From assembly GCA_913043285.1 (NCBI GenBank), contig CAJWML010000002.1, positions 248,001 through 312,000 on the forward strand: 64,000 nucleotides of DNA, read 5' to 3'. The position numbers were made by a program, and so were the translations under genes. Under the pieces are notes generated by a model, which saw only the letters and a program-made list of their open reading frames with translations, made no database searches and was not told the origin of the DNA. This stretch comes from CAKZNE01 sp002695025 (GTDB lineage: Bacteria; Bacteroidota; Bacteroidia; Flavobacteriales; Schleiferiaceae). Of the stretch, positions 44,044 to 52,832 are shown piece after piece (within the stretch, counting starts at the first letter, position 1; each line of letters opens with the position of its first letter).

Positions 44044-44199
44044 CTACCCAAAGCCCTGTGGCTGTCCCCGATCGGCCCTATAATAATCGCCTATCCAGCC
44101 TAATTCCCAGTCTACGGCCAGCCATATCCCCAAAAAGAAGCCTATGGTACCAAACCAGCGGCCAAAGGCATAGTCTTTTTCCACATCTTTTGCACTCAT
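44044..44199 (-). CDS. 51-residue membrane protein
   Basis: A short frame starting 44 bases after the DUF4407 stop. It begins MSAKDVEKDYAFGRWFG, then has one hydrophobic helix (FFLGIWLAVDW, about residues 17-31) and a polar C-terminus ending GQPQGFG. Coding-like composition, in-line orientation and the Trp-rich helix favour a real small membrane protein associated with the operon. Confidence 0.5.
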   Translation of the reverse strand: MSAKDVEKDYAFGRWFGTIGFFLGIWLAVDWELGWIGDYYRADRGQPQGFG

Positions 44200-44243
44200 T
44201 TGTTTGATGTAGGTTTAATATTTTGCTTTAGAGCATAGGTTTA

Positions 44244-45611
44244 TTAAGTACTTAAATCCGTGTCATCCATCCTTCTATTCATACTTTCACGAGCCCTTCT
44301 TTCCCATTCTCTCAGGGATTCTTCAGCCAATTGTAATTCAATGGCGGCTGTTTTATCCATAATGCTGTTATTCAACTCTATTTCCTTCGTTTTGCGGTAA
44401 CGCTCCGTTTCTTCGGCAATCTCCTGGTTAGATTCGATCCGGGACCGGACGTCATCGGCAAAAGTCTGGTCGTCTTCATAGAGTTTCCAATCGTACTGGC
44501 TGATAGGCGTTTTTAGTTTGAGGTAGGTAGGTAAGATCTCAATCACCAAAAGAGCCAGGAATATGAGCCATTTAAGGAATTGTACACCCCAGTCCGGCAT
44601 CAGGAAGAGGGTGGTGAACTTGGTATCGAAGCCCTGCATAGAGTCCATCTTTTCCTTATAGCCTTCGGCTTTGTTAAGAATCTCATCTTTGTCTGCAATT
44701 AAAGTGGAATCCCGTTTCTCGTAAATACTATCCTTCTCATTCCTTTCTGCTATCAGACCGGCTTTCCAGGCAGTATAAACACTATCTGCTTTTTTGTAAT
44801 AGGCATTGCACTCTTTCCGCTTATCCTGCCATCTTTTATAGGCAGCATCGCTGTCCGCCTTCAGCTCAAACCATTTCCGGTCAAGTTCAGGTTCTGCGGG
44901 TTTTCTAAGGGAGTCAGGCACACTGTTGTTATACGCTGCCCGATTACTTACCAATTGGGCATAATGTGCTTTTCGTTCTTTTATTCTCTGATCGTATTGA
45001 TATTCGAGGGGTTTTACCTGAGGCTCACACTCTTCGTAAGCCGCTTTAGCATTTTGGTATTCCGGAAGGGGACAGTCTCCGGCAAGGGCGGCATCCAGAG
45101 AAGCCACTTCCTCTTTTAACTGGCCTACTTCGGCTCCCCTTCCTTCCACATTATAGCCCTGGTTGAGTTCTGCCTGTCTTTGCAGCCAGTCGCGCTGGTT
45201 ATTGGCATCCATCTGGCGTTCTATGCGTTCTTCAAATATGATGTGATCCAGAGGGATAGACATAAAAAAGGCGAGGATAAAAGCCAGGGCAAAGCGGGGT
45301 GCAAAGTAGAACCAGAAAGGTTGATTTTCAACCGCTTGATCGGGTTTTCTCTTAATGGAGTTTACCATGGAACGGTCCAGAGTGAAGATCACTAAGCCCC
45401 AGATTACAGCAAAGGCCAAAACGCCCCAATAATTAGTATCAACAAAGGTTGCTCCCGCTACAAATGCCGTAAAGGACGCAAATAGCGAGGTTATAAGTAT
45501 CATCATACCAATATTGGCATGACGGTTATATTCATTAGGACATTTTTTCAGAACGGATATTTCAGAACCTGAAATGAGCCAGAAAAAGTATTGGAGTTTG
45601 GAGTATTTCAT
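44244..45611 (-). CDS. DUF4407 membrane protein
   Basis: 455 residues. The N-terminus KLQYFFWLISGSEISVLKKC matches the DUF4407 start. Three hydrophobic helices lie at about residues 36-55, 60-78 and 100-119, then a long charged coiled coil (about 130-335) and a fourth helix (LIFLALLVIEILPTYL, about 350-367). DUF4407 proteins are inner-membrane proteins of unknown function in Bacteroidetes and cyanobacteria. The start overlaps the preceding gene by 4 bases, so it is part of the Ubl operon. Confidence 0.85.
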   Translation of the reverse strand: MKYSKLQYFFWLISGSEISVLKKCPNEYNRHANIGMMILITSLFASFTAFVAGATFVDTNYWGVLAFAVIWGLVIFTLDRSMVNSIKRKPDQAVENQPFWFYFAPRFALAFILAFFMSIPLDHIIFEERIERQMDANNQRDWLQRQAELNQGYNVEGRGAEVGQLKEEVASLDAALAGDCPLPEYQNAKAAYEECEPQVKPLEYQYDQRIKERKAHYAQLVSNRAAYNNSVPDSLRKPAEPELDRKWFELKADSDAAYKRWQDKRKECNAYYKKADSVYTAWKAGLIAERNEKDSIYEKRDSTLIADKDEILNKAEGYKEKMDSMQGFDTKFTTLFLMPDWGVQFLKWLIFLALLVIEILPTYLKLKTPISQYDWKLYEDDQTFADDVRSRIESNQEIAEETERYRKTKEIELNNSIMDKTAAIELQLAEESLREWERRARESMNRRMDDTDLST

Positions 45612-47254
45612 GGATTGTCAAGTTGATTGGAGAGCGCTTTAAGGGTGCTACGTAGTTTATCTCTTAAAACCGCTATCCATTGAAGATCAGTATTTAATTC
45701 CCTGGGTTTAGGGTGATTTAGTGATGTGCGTTTGTTGAAAGTTACCCTGTCATGCCGCAGAGTAAGTTGCCGGGCACGTAGATTTACAGATGGATAGGTC
45801 CTGGTCTTATGAAAAATTATCTGAGGTTCCGGCAGCTTCAGGTTAAAGTTGGCCCGAGTAAACGGAATAACTTCCATAAAAAGCTCAGCCTTCTGCTTAT
45901 CTTTTTTATTAATGGCCCAAAGGGTAACGGTTTGCGACTCTGACAGTCTCAGGTCATAAGATTGCCGGTTGGTAACATCAATATTACCCGGTTCCAGTAT
46001 CAGTTGGGTATGGTTCGCAGCCGTCCATGAAACAGTAACCGGAATGGTAGGCATGGTAACCCGGCCCGAGCTGGAGATACTGACCTTAACCGGATGGTAC
46101 ACTTCTACCTTAAAGGTTTTACTTTTCCCCATGAAGTTGCACTTGCCCACCGGGGTTAAGGTGTAATCCGTATCTACGGAAGGAGTGAGGGACACAGCAC
46201 CATCAGGGCTGATTACCGACTGGGTGTTGCCATCGGACAGGATAAGCTGTTCACAAAAGTTTTCCTGGTGATGAAGGGTGACTTCACCCGGCCATAAAAG
46301 AGCATTGTCCGGGCTTAGATGCACATCCGTGATCTCCGGTTGAGGGTATATGGTAACAGCTTGTTCCAAAGCCATCTCCGATTCAGCCCCCGTTTCCCCT
46401 ATTACCTTGAGTTTGTATTGGGCTTCACGCATTTGGTCCGTTTTATTTTCCACTTCAATATCCACCTGTGAGCTTCCGCTTACATCGGCTACTTCAGTGC
46501 CATCACTACTAAGAATAGCCTTTACCGTATTGGTGTATTCAAATTGAAAGGAAAGGGTCATCGTATCCACCGCTTCCGTTGTATTGGCTTTGAAGGAATG
46601 GATGGTAGGTGCGCCAAAAACCTCAACGTTAAAATCTCTTTTTACCTGGCTGTTGAACTTACCAAAGGCTACCAGGGAAAAGGTTTGACTCTTCCTTATG
46701 GGATCAGAAGTATAGGTGTCCTGGCCGGTTACATTAGCTATTACACTCCCGCTTTCATCTATAATACGTAAGCGTTTTGCATGACTGGCCTGGAAACGAA
46801 TATTAAAAGACTCACCCTCAACTACTTTATTTTTCAGCTCCAGGATCTCAACCTCGGGCTTGCTGAAAACCTGTATAGACTTGCTGACGGTAAAAGTCTC
46901 ACCGAACAAATCACTATATACGATTTCTACGGAACTCATGCCCTTGCGCACGGGCAATGAGACTTGTCCTGAGCTATTTACTCGTCCAAAACCGGTAATG
47001 GATACCTCAGTACTGTTTTTGATCTCCCAGGATACATCAATGGAGCTACCTTCTAAAGTTTTTTTACTGGAAAGGGTAAAGCGTATAACCTTTGCTTGTT
47101 GAGCTTCCCGGATTGCAGATTGAATGCTCTCCCTAAAAGGGCAATGCCTAACGTCACAAGGTTGTAAAAGGCCAAGCTGTTCGTCAATGGCGTCTCCCTT
47201 TTTTCTCCGGCAAACGGTACACCTGCTTTGAAATATTCTGGGAATTATCCGCAT
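45608..47254 (-). CDS. Cys-module protein with Ig-like repeats
   Basis: 548 residues. Residues 12-38 hold a C-x2-C-x17-C-x4-C module (CTVCRRK...CDVRHC), probably a zinc-binding finger. From about 55 to 470 follow four to five Ig-like beta-sandwich repeats of 80-90 residues (SKPEVEILELKNKVVEGES, APTIHSFKANTTEAVDTMTL and similar), then a basic C-terminus. There is no signal peptide. The same Cys module stands alone in the next gene upstream, which abuts this one without a gap. A scaffold or target-recognition part of the Ubl system is my inference. Confidence 0.7.
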   Translation of the reverse strand: MRIIPRIFQSRCTVCRRKKGDAIDEQLGLLQPCDVRHCPFRESIQSAIREAQQAKVIRFTLSSKKTLEGSSIDVSWEIKNSTEVSITGFGRVNSSGQVSLPVRKGMSSVEIVYSDLFGETFTVSKSIQVFSKPEVEILELKNKVVEGESFNIRFQASHAKRLRIIDESGSVIANVTGQDTYTSDPIRKSQTFSLVAFGKFNSQVKRDFNVEVFGAPTIHSFKANTTEAVDTMTLSFQFEYTNTVKAILSSDGTEVADVSGSSQVDIEVENKTDQMREAQYKLKVIGETGAESEMALEQAVTIYPQPEITDVHLSPDNALLWPGEVTLHHQENFCEQLILSDGNTQSVISPDGAVSLTPSVDTDYTLTPVGKCNFMGKSKTFKVEVYHPVKVSISSSGRVTMPTIPVTVSWTAANHTQLILEPGNIDVTNRQSYDLRLSESQTVTLWAINKKDKQKAELFMEVIPFTRANFNLKLPEPQIIFHKTRTYPSVNLRARQLTLRHDRVTFNKRTSLNHPKPRELNTDLQWIAVLRDKLRSTLKALSNQLDNP

Positions 47255-47497
47255 CTACTTTTTGAAAATTTTAATGATGTGCCGGGGCAGCTTTCTGATC
47301 GATAGGCTGACCTTTTCTTTAGGAGTAATATTCAGGCGATACTTTTTTTCAATGGCGTCTTGTATTTGTTTTGAGAATTCACAATCGTTGGTGTCACAAC
47401 TCTCGTTTGTTTGGAGTTGCTCTGCAATGGCCAATTGCGCTTTTCTCTTACAAACAGTACAGCGGTTGCTCGGGCGTTTATGGATTATCCGGCTCAC
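47255..47497 (-). CDS. 80-residue zinc-finger-like protein
   Basis: Residues 12-38 form CTVCKRK...CDTNDC, the same C-x2-C-x17-C-x4-C spacing as at the start of the adjacent 548-residue protein, and the flanking RIIHKRPSNR / RIIPRIFQSR is also alike. The C-terminus is basic. It overlaps the JAB gene by 4 bases and touches the next gene, so translation is coupled. The module is not a RING (only four Cys), and I do not recognise it. Possibly an adaptor of the conjugation pathway. Confidence 0.65.
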   Translation of the reverse strand: MSRIIHKRPSNRCTVCKRKAQLAIAEQLQTNESCDTNDCEFSKQIQDAIEKKYRLNITPKEKVSLSIRKLPRHIIKIFKK

Positions 47498-48465
47498 GAT
47501 CTTTCAGCAAAAGAATAAAAGTTTAGCACCAGTAAAATGAGCAATAATACAAGTGTTAAAATCTGTAAAACCAGCGTAATCCATTGATAACGAATAATCG
47601 GAATTACTTGACGGCTTACTTCTTTATGACGTATACTATTATTAATCTCAGCTTTTAGGGAGGTGATCTGTGAACTTATAATTTCGGTATGAGCCGACAT
47701 CTGATGCTCTACAGTGTCGTTGTTTCTTTGAAGCCTTTCAGTTTTAAAGGCCCTGGTTAAATTTTCGATTCCGGCCTGAATATCTTCAAGAGCCTCGTAA
47801 TTAGGTGTTCCGCTTTGACTCGCGCTTTGGTCGTGATCTTTTTTTTTTGCCGTTAATTCAGGAGTGACGGATTTAGTCGTTTGATAGGGTTTAAGTAATT
47901 CCGGGGCTTCCCGGTCAAATACAAAATAATTCTCAAACTCAGTCACATTTTTCTCTCTAACTTTAAAACCCTTATGCAGCTTCCGGATAATATCCACCAC
48001 AATTCCGGTTTGGTAGGGCATAAAAAAATTGGTCTTCAGGCAGTTGATATCTGTGCCGGAGTAAAAAACCCCAAAATTGGGATGTGTATGAATCCAGATG
48101 AGCATCAGGAGATTCTCTTCTTTACATTTTTGAGAAATCTGTGCCAGACATTCTTCAGACATTTCAACATAAGAATGGGTAGATTCACCTTTGCCTGCAG
48201 CATAATGAGTGGCTACTACAAATTCACCTTGTTCATCCGTAAAATATTTTCCCAAAAAAATGCCCTGGGCTTCGTGTCTCTGCTGAGCATACACTTGATG
48301 ACCATGCTCTAAAAATGCCGCCCAGGCTTTTTGATCAATATACACACCAAACGGAGGAACCTCATTACTGTGAAATTTGGCCCGTGACTTAAAGAAAGAG
48401 TACTCATTATTTTCTTCTGAGGCCAGGGAGCTGGGGTCTATAGTATTACTGCGGACTATCTTCAT
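47494..48465 (-). CDS. membrane-anchored JAB/JAMM (Mov34-type) peptidase
   Basis: 323 residues. The JAMM site is complete: Glu65 (RHEAQGIFLG), His126-x-His128-Pro and Ser136-x-x-Asp139 (IHTHPNFGVFYSGTD). These bind zinc in deubiquitinases and prokaryotic JAB peptidases. After a linker the C-terminus has a coiled coil and a single membrane helix (WITLVLQILTLVLLLILLVL, about 295-314). This ties the peptidase to the inner membrane with the catalytic domain in the cytoplasm. It should trim the Ubl or remove it from targets. It follows the E1 gene by 5 bases and overlaps the next by 4. Confidence 0.9.
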   Translation of the reverse strand: MKIVRSNTIDPSSLASEENNEYSFFKSRAKFHSNEVPPFGVYIDQKAWAAFLEHGHQVYAQQRHEAQGIFLGKYFTDEQGEFVVATHYAAGKGESTHSYVEMSEECLAQISQKCKEENLLMLIWIHTHPNFGVFYSGTDINCLKTNFFMPYQTGIVVDIIRKLHKGFKVREKNVTEFENYFVFDREAPELLKPYQTTKSVTPELTAKKKDHDQSASQSGTPNYEALEDIQAGIENLTRAFKTERLQRNNDTVEHQMSAHTEIISSQITSLKAEINNSIRHKEVSRQVIPIIRYQWITLVLQILTLVLLLILLVLNFYSFAERS

Positions 48466-48470
48466 GGTGG

Positions 48471-49637
48471 TTAGTTTATTTTTACCAAATAGCTCTTGTC
48501 CAACTCAAACAAACTATCCATCCTCACCAGGTCATTTGGTTGGATCAAAAAGCGGGAAAGGGGTTCATCTAAAAAGGGGGTATGATTTTTATGTATAAGG
48601 TTTAGCTCGCGAACGGTTTTCCAGTTGGTGCTAACCGGAATTTCCTCGTATAAGCCTGCCTGGCGGCATTCGGTACACCACCTTTCGCTATCATACACAT
48701 TGGTCTTATAGTTATTGATTTCTATTTCCTTCCCGCATCCTTCACAATCCATGGATAGGATAAAATCATCCTCGAGACTCAGCATACACTCATCCCCCAT
48801 AGAGGAAATACTGAAATCCAGTAGCTGACGTACGGTAGAATCGGAGGTAAGCGCAGAAGGGATAATGTGCGGTTGAGTATCCTTGTGAATAAGGCACTGT
48901 TCGCTTTGTGAAGTATCAAAAACGGAGACCCGGTGATATTCAGCAGAGTATTGGAGGATCTTGTTTTTCAGCCGGGATTTACCACTGAGATACATAATTA
49001 TTTCAGTTGCCAGCATAGCCCCGGCTAGGGCAGAGGATACCTGTATGGTGGGGATCTTCTGTAAATTCGTATCCACAGCCTTTAGTTTGGAGCAACTCTG
49101 CCTCTTACCGCTAAATTCTCCAAAACCGATAATCTCCCGGAGGCAGGGATCCGTTGGTAATTCATTGGGAAAAAAACAGATCTGGGTTATAAATCCTTCA
49201 AACCCCAGTTCAAACAGTGGTTTTTTCAGCCGCACGCACCAGTCGTTGATATAGGCTCTGGCATCATTGGTGTCTACACAACAAATAACTATGTCATGCT
49301 TTAGAAACACCTGTTTACCTATATCCTGTATTTTAGTGTTAAGAGCCTGTATATAAGGAGCTTCATGAAGCGCTATCTTCTCAAGGGTATGAGCGGCTAC
49401 CTCTGCTTTGGGTTTATTGATGTCCTCTTTGGAAAACAGAGTGGTTCTGGAGAGGTTGCTGGCTTCAATGGGGTCAAAATCCGCAATAGTAAAGTGTCCG
49501 AACCCCATAAGCGCCAAATTCTTTAGAACCTCATTGCCACCAGCCCCGGCTCCTATAACCAGGATTTTAGCACTTTTAATCTTTTTACCAGTATCCTCAT
49601 TCAGGAGTAACTCCTGCCGTGCGTGATAGCCTTCCAT
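48471..49637 (-). CDS. E1-like ThiF-family activating enzyme with C-terminal zinc finger
   Basis: 388 residues. The adenylation domain has GAGAGG (29-34), ADFD with Asp55, NLSR (61-64) and DTNDAR (122-127), all typical of E1/ThiF/MoeB. Cys182 (GKRQSCSKL) is a candidate thioester Cys. Near the C-terminus two Cys pairs, C298/C301 and C321/C324, form a zinc-ribbon-like unit not found in plain ThiF. It should adenylate the C-terminus of the Ubl and pass it to the E2-like protein encoded upstream, 2 bases away. Cytoplasmic. Confidence 0.9.
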   Translation of the reverse strand: MEGYHARQELLLNEDTGKKIKSAKILVIGAGAGGNEVLKNLALMGFGHFTIADFDPIEASNLSRTTLFSKEDINKPKAEVAAHTLEKIALHEAPYIQALNTKIQDIGKQVFLKHDIVICCVDTNDARAYINDWCVRLKKPLFELGFEGFITQICFFPNELPTDPCLREIIGFGEFSGKRQSCSKLKAVDTNLQKIPTIQVSSALAGAMLATEIIMYLSGKSRLKNKILQYSAEYHRVSVFDTSQSEQCLIHKDTQPHIIPSALTSDSTVRQLLDFSISSMGDECMLSLEDDFILSMDCEGCGKEIEINNYKTNVYDSERWCTECRQAGLYEEIPVSTNWKTVRELNLIHKNHTPFLDEPLSRFLIQPNDLVRMDSLFELDKSYLVKIN

Positions 49638-49639
49638 TT

Positions 49640-50350
49640 TTAGTTTCGTTTGGTAATGTTGAGAGGAGGTGGGGCAGACTTGGCTTTAGGTTTTATATTG
49701 ATTCCGGGGTTATCTGTTGTGGTCTTCTTTTTTATATTCAGAGATTTAGTCTCATCCTTTTTTTTAGGGGTTATAGTTAACTTATTTTCGAGTTGACTGA
49801 CCAGGTCCAATGGCCATTTGATATGGGTTACGGGTTTTCTGCCCCTGGACACCCAATGGTCATAGGCATCACCATTGAAATGACGACCTTCGGCATTTAC
49901 AAACCCATCCTGGTTAATTAAACCGCCCAGGGAAATAATAAAATGCCATAAACCATTGTCTTTGGCTACAGCCCAGGCATTGCCCGTACAAATAGAGGTT
50001 TTGGTGACATGGTTATTGAAAGGCTCAAAGTTGCTCTTGAAATAAACAGTAGGAGGGTGCTTTGAATGTTTATTCATTAATACCGGTTCCGATAGAATTA
50101 TCCTGACGGTTCCATGCCAGGAATTATCCAACCTTTTTTGCGAATTATAAACCGGCATTTTATAATACACCACGTAGGTCTCCGGAAAACGTTTGCCATT
50201 AATGTCGGTTACCACCGGTTGCTCTTCACCGGTAATACGATCCTCATAGCATACGGTAACGTATTGGGCAAACTCTGCATTTTGCTGTAAAGCCTGTACC
50301 AGCTTGAATTCTTCCCGCAACAGGGTGTTTTCGTAAAAGCTATTACTCAT
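49640..50350 (-). CDS. E2-like ubiquitin-conjugating domain protein
   Basis: 236 residues. Residues about 15-165 follow the E2 fold: KHPPTVYFKSNFEPF (HP-x-P strand), NNHV where HPNV stands in eukaryotic E2s, then TSICTGNAW with Cys121 as catalytic candidate, and LWHFIISLGGLIN as the following helix. The C-terminal 55 residues are Lys/Pro-rich and flexible (LNIKKKTTTDN) and could dock on the membrane or on the target. It lies between the Ubl (11 bases) and E1 (2 bases) genes, the order expected of a conjugation pathway. Confidence 0.85.
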   Translation of the reverse strand: MSNSFYENTLLREEFKLVQALQQNAEFAQYVTVCYEDRITGEEQPVVTDINGKRFPETYVVYYKMPVYNSQKRLDNSWHGTVRIILSEPVLMNKHSKHPPTVYFKSNFEPFNNHVTKTSICTGNAWAVAKDNGLWHFIISLGGLINQDGFVNAEGRHFNGDAYDHWVSRGRKPVTHIKWPLDLVSQLENKLTITPKKKDETKSLNIKKKTTTDNPGINIKPKAKSAPPPLNITKRN

Positions 50351-50361
50351 AGGGAAGGGGT

Positions 50362-50619
50362 TTAATCAATATAAGCTCCTTCCACCTTTGCCATGAGTTC
50401 AGCAGTATCCCCATCCTTAAAGCCCAGGTCTTCCAGGCTGGTATTCTGATCTACCACCTGTGAACCTTTTAACATTTTCCACCCCATGCCTTGCCCGGCA
50501 TCCGGTAAATTGTCTCGCATATTATCCAGGATCTGCTGGGGAGTAACCTGCGAAAAATCCAGGTCATCTGCATCAAATTCTTCACCAGTTGTAGAAATAC
50601 GAATGTTTAATGTAGCCAT
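50362..50619 (-). CDS. ubiquitin-like (beta-grasp) protein
   Basis: 85 residues with the beta-grasp pattern: LNIRISTTGEEF strands, a helix (TPQQILDNMRDNLP), WKMLKGSQVVDQNTSLEDLG and a last strand DTAELMAKVEGAYID. SLEDLGFKDGDT matches the ubiquitin-type TLxDLGIxDGDT region (YukD-like). The tail ends E80-G81-A-Y-I-D rather than Gly-Gly, so processing by the JAB peptidase after Gly81 may be needed. It starts 45 bases after the vWA stop. Confidence 0.85.
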   Translation of the reverse strand: MATLNIRISTTGEEFDADDLDFSQVTPQQILDNMRDNLPDAGQGMGWKMLKGSQVVDQNTSLEDLGFKDGDTAELMAKVEGAYID

Positions 50620-50664
50620 GTATTAAAATAATTTAGTTGATTAATGGCTAAAGTTATGGTTTTA

Positions 50665-52716
50665 TTATTTAGTCTGTTCATCATTATCTTCGTCCTCATT
50701 GCTTCCCTTATCCTTGTTTTCCTTACCATACCTATCCTCATTGCTTTCAAGGTTCTTATCATTACCGAAAATTTCATTTGCAATTTCAAGTATATATGTA
50801 TATCTCTTACTTTCAGGAGTTTTTACTTTTTCAAGCTCCTGAACAAATCTTTCAGAGGTATAGTGAAACTCTTGTTTCAAAAATTGCAAAATAATCTTGA
50901 TTTTCTGATCTAGATCAGATTTTTTATTGTATCCCGTAAGATATTCTATCAAATCCCTTGGATTATCAATTAATTTAAGTAGTTGGGTGCTGTAAGTATA
51001 TCCGGAATCGGTTTGTGATAATTGAATCCATTTGGAGCTGTGAAATTTGTTCACATAAAAGATGTTTCCTTTTTCAGAGTGTATTAGTTTCCATGAGGTT
51101 AAAATAATTCTGTGTTGCCAACACGGATTTAGAATTACATAATGATTACTCATGAGTACACGCTGCTCCCCAAGTAAAAAAAGAACTAAAAGGATAAATA
51201 GGATTAACAGCCAAAATAACACACGTACGAACCAAGCAGAATAAAGAATTAACTTGGCATTTTGTAAAGGGATCCTTCTTTGTAGCTCGATAGGGAAAAT
51301 GAGTTTCTGTTTCCATTGTTCGTTATAGAACTGCATTGAGAGAGTGGATAAATGATAATTGATGGGGAGGCGCAAATCTAACTTGAGTTTTCTATTAATG
51401 GCGTAATTTGCGCAACCAAATTCATTGATCTTACATTGCTTATCTTCTTTTTCCAAAGGGTTGTAAGAAGAGTCCACTGTTGTATAGATGAGCCTTGTTT
51501 TTTGATCAGTTTCGCGTGAGTTACTAAATAATGAGAAGAATAGTTTATCATATTCATTTCCTTTTGGCTTGCTATGCAGGGATATGTAGGCCTCACTTTC
51601 TAATGGATCCTTATCATAATAAAATATCATAGGAGACTGACGATCAAAATTGGGTAAGGTTAAAACCTCCCGCAACTGACTTTCGTAACTGGGGACTAAA
51701 GATTTGTTGAATTTATCAAGAGGTTCTTCTTCCCATTCCCTTAGATCGAGCACGCGGAGTTTATCATCAAATCTGAAAACATTATTAAATGAGTTTATTA
51801 CAGGCTGGCCTTTTTCAGGGTCTTTCGTAGGAAGATGGATAGCTGTCAGTTGATGTAGTTTGTAAAAGCTGTTTAATTCCTTTAGCTTATCAGTAAGCTG
51901 ATTATATATATGAGAAGGATTATTTTCACTTTCATTTAAAAAATCAGAAATCACATAAACACATATTTTACATTGGTCACACTCACAACCTTTACATCCG
52001 AAAAATTGTCTTGAACATTCGTTGATTGCACCAGTAAAATCAGTATTTCCCCCTTCAGGAATGCCTGAGGTTGTAATTTTTTTGATAGAATAGTTTTCAA
52101 GGTTCTCCCATTTAACACCTCCCTCAGGAGATACATAATACACTTGTTTTCCTTTGTTTTCACCTGTGATAAAGCCAACAGAAATTTTATAGTTTCCTTG
52201 GTTTTTGTATTTAGTCTGTAAGAAGGATACAATATATTTGGAGAGTAATACAGTATATAAGGTATCTCTTGCTAAGAGTTTATTTATTCCTTCAGAGATT
52301 TTTAGATTGTATCTCGCGGTCATATCATTTCGCATTTCTTTGAGATGAGAATGATTGCCTAATGGGAATTCATTAGAGCCGGTTATATCTACCAGAATTA
52401 AAAACCGTATTTCAGAAGGAGTGGTTGAATCTGATTTTAAGGCGGGCAATTGCTGGGCTAATTGGTCAAGTTTTTTGGATGTAAGAGCAATGGGAGCCTG
52501 ATTAGCTTTTATTTGCCTGTTTGCGTATTCAATAGCTGAATCAGGAAGTAGTAGAGAAAGTCCGGTATCCTCAGATAAAGTATTTGCATAGATAGAACAT
52601 ACCAGTGCATAAACAGAAAAACATGCTCCAATGGCTATCAAGAAAAATTTGATGCACCTGCCAATATTTATATTTTCTATTAAATATAAACACAGTCTTT
52701 GCCAATATGATTTCAT
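50665..52716 (-). CDS. membrane-anchored von Willebrand A domain protein
   Basis: 683 residues from the ATG at 52716 (MKSYWQRL); the frame is open 21 codons upstream. A helix near 22-42 and a second near 500-530 (RVLFWLLILFILLVLFLL) span the membrane. Between them is a vWA domain: LILVDITGSNE (DxTGS, MIDAS motif 1, about residue 110), GGNTDFTGAI (motif 2, about 225) and VYVISDFLNES (motif 3). Right before motif 3 is a Cys cluster (FFGCKGCECDQCKIC), unusual for vWA. The C-terminal cytoplasmic tail is highly acidic and Asn-rich (SNEDEDNDEQTK). First gene of the Ubl operon; it probably binds a partner on the periplasmic side. Confidence 0.78.
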   Translation of the reverse strand: MKSYWQRLCLYLIENINIGRCIKFFLIAIGACFSVYALVCSIYANTLSEDTGLSLLLPDSAIEYANRQIKANQAPIALTSKKLDQLAQQLPALKSDSTTPSEIRFLILVDITGSNEFPLGNHSHLKEMRNDMTARYNLKISEGINKLLARDTLYTVLLSKYIVSFLQTKYKNQGNYKISVGFITGENKGKQVYYVSPEGGVKWENLENYSIKKITTSGIPEGGNTDFTGAINECSRQFFGCKGCECDQCKICVYVISDFLNESENNPSHIYNQLTDKLKELNSFYKLHQLTAIHLPTKDPEKGQPVINSFNNVFRFDDKLRVLDLREWEEEPLDKFNKSLVPSYESQLREVLTLPNFDRQSPMIFYYDKDPLESEAYISLHSKPKGNEYDKLFFSLFSNSRETDQKTRLIYTTVDSSYNPLEKEDKQCKINEFGCANYAINRKLKLDLRLPINYHLSTLSMQFYNEQWKQKLIFPIELQRRIPLQNAKLILYSAWFVRVLFWLLILFILLVLFLLGEQRVLMSNHYVILNPCWQHRIILTSWKLIHSEKGNIFYVNKFHSSKWIQLSQTDSGYTYSTQLLKLIDNPRDLIEYLTGYNKKSDLDQKIKIILQFLKQEFHYTSERFVQELEKVKTPESKRYTYILEIANEIFGNDKNLESNEDRYGKENKDKGSNEDEDNDEQTK

Positions 52717-52832
52717 ATATGATTTATTAATAATAAAATTTATTATTAGATAAATCCTTCCTTGATGATATGAATGCAATATTAATACTTTATTCTGACA
52801 GTGGTTAATTAATGTTCTATTCCAAATTCTAA

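Noticed and set aside
43926..44051. N-terminal extension of the 119-residue protein
   Set aside because: Overlaps the end of the small membrane gene and adds a low-complexity hydrophobic stretch; the internal ATG at 43925 is better.
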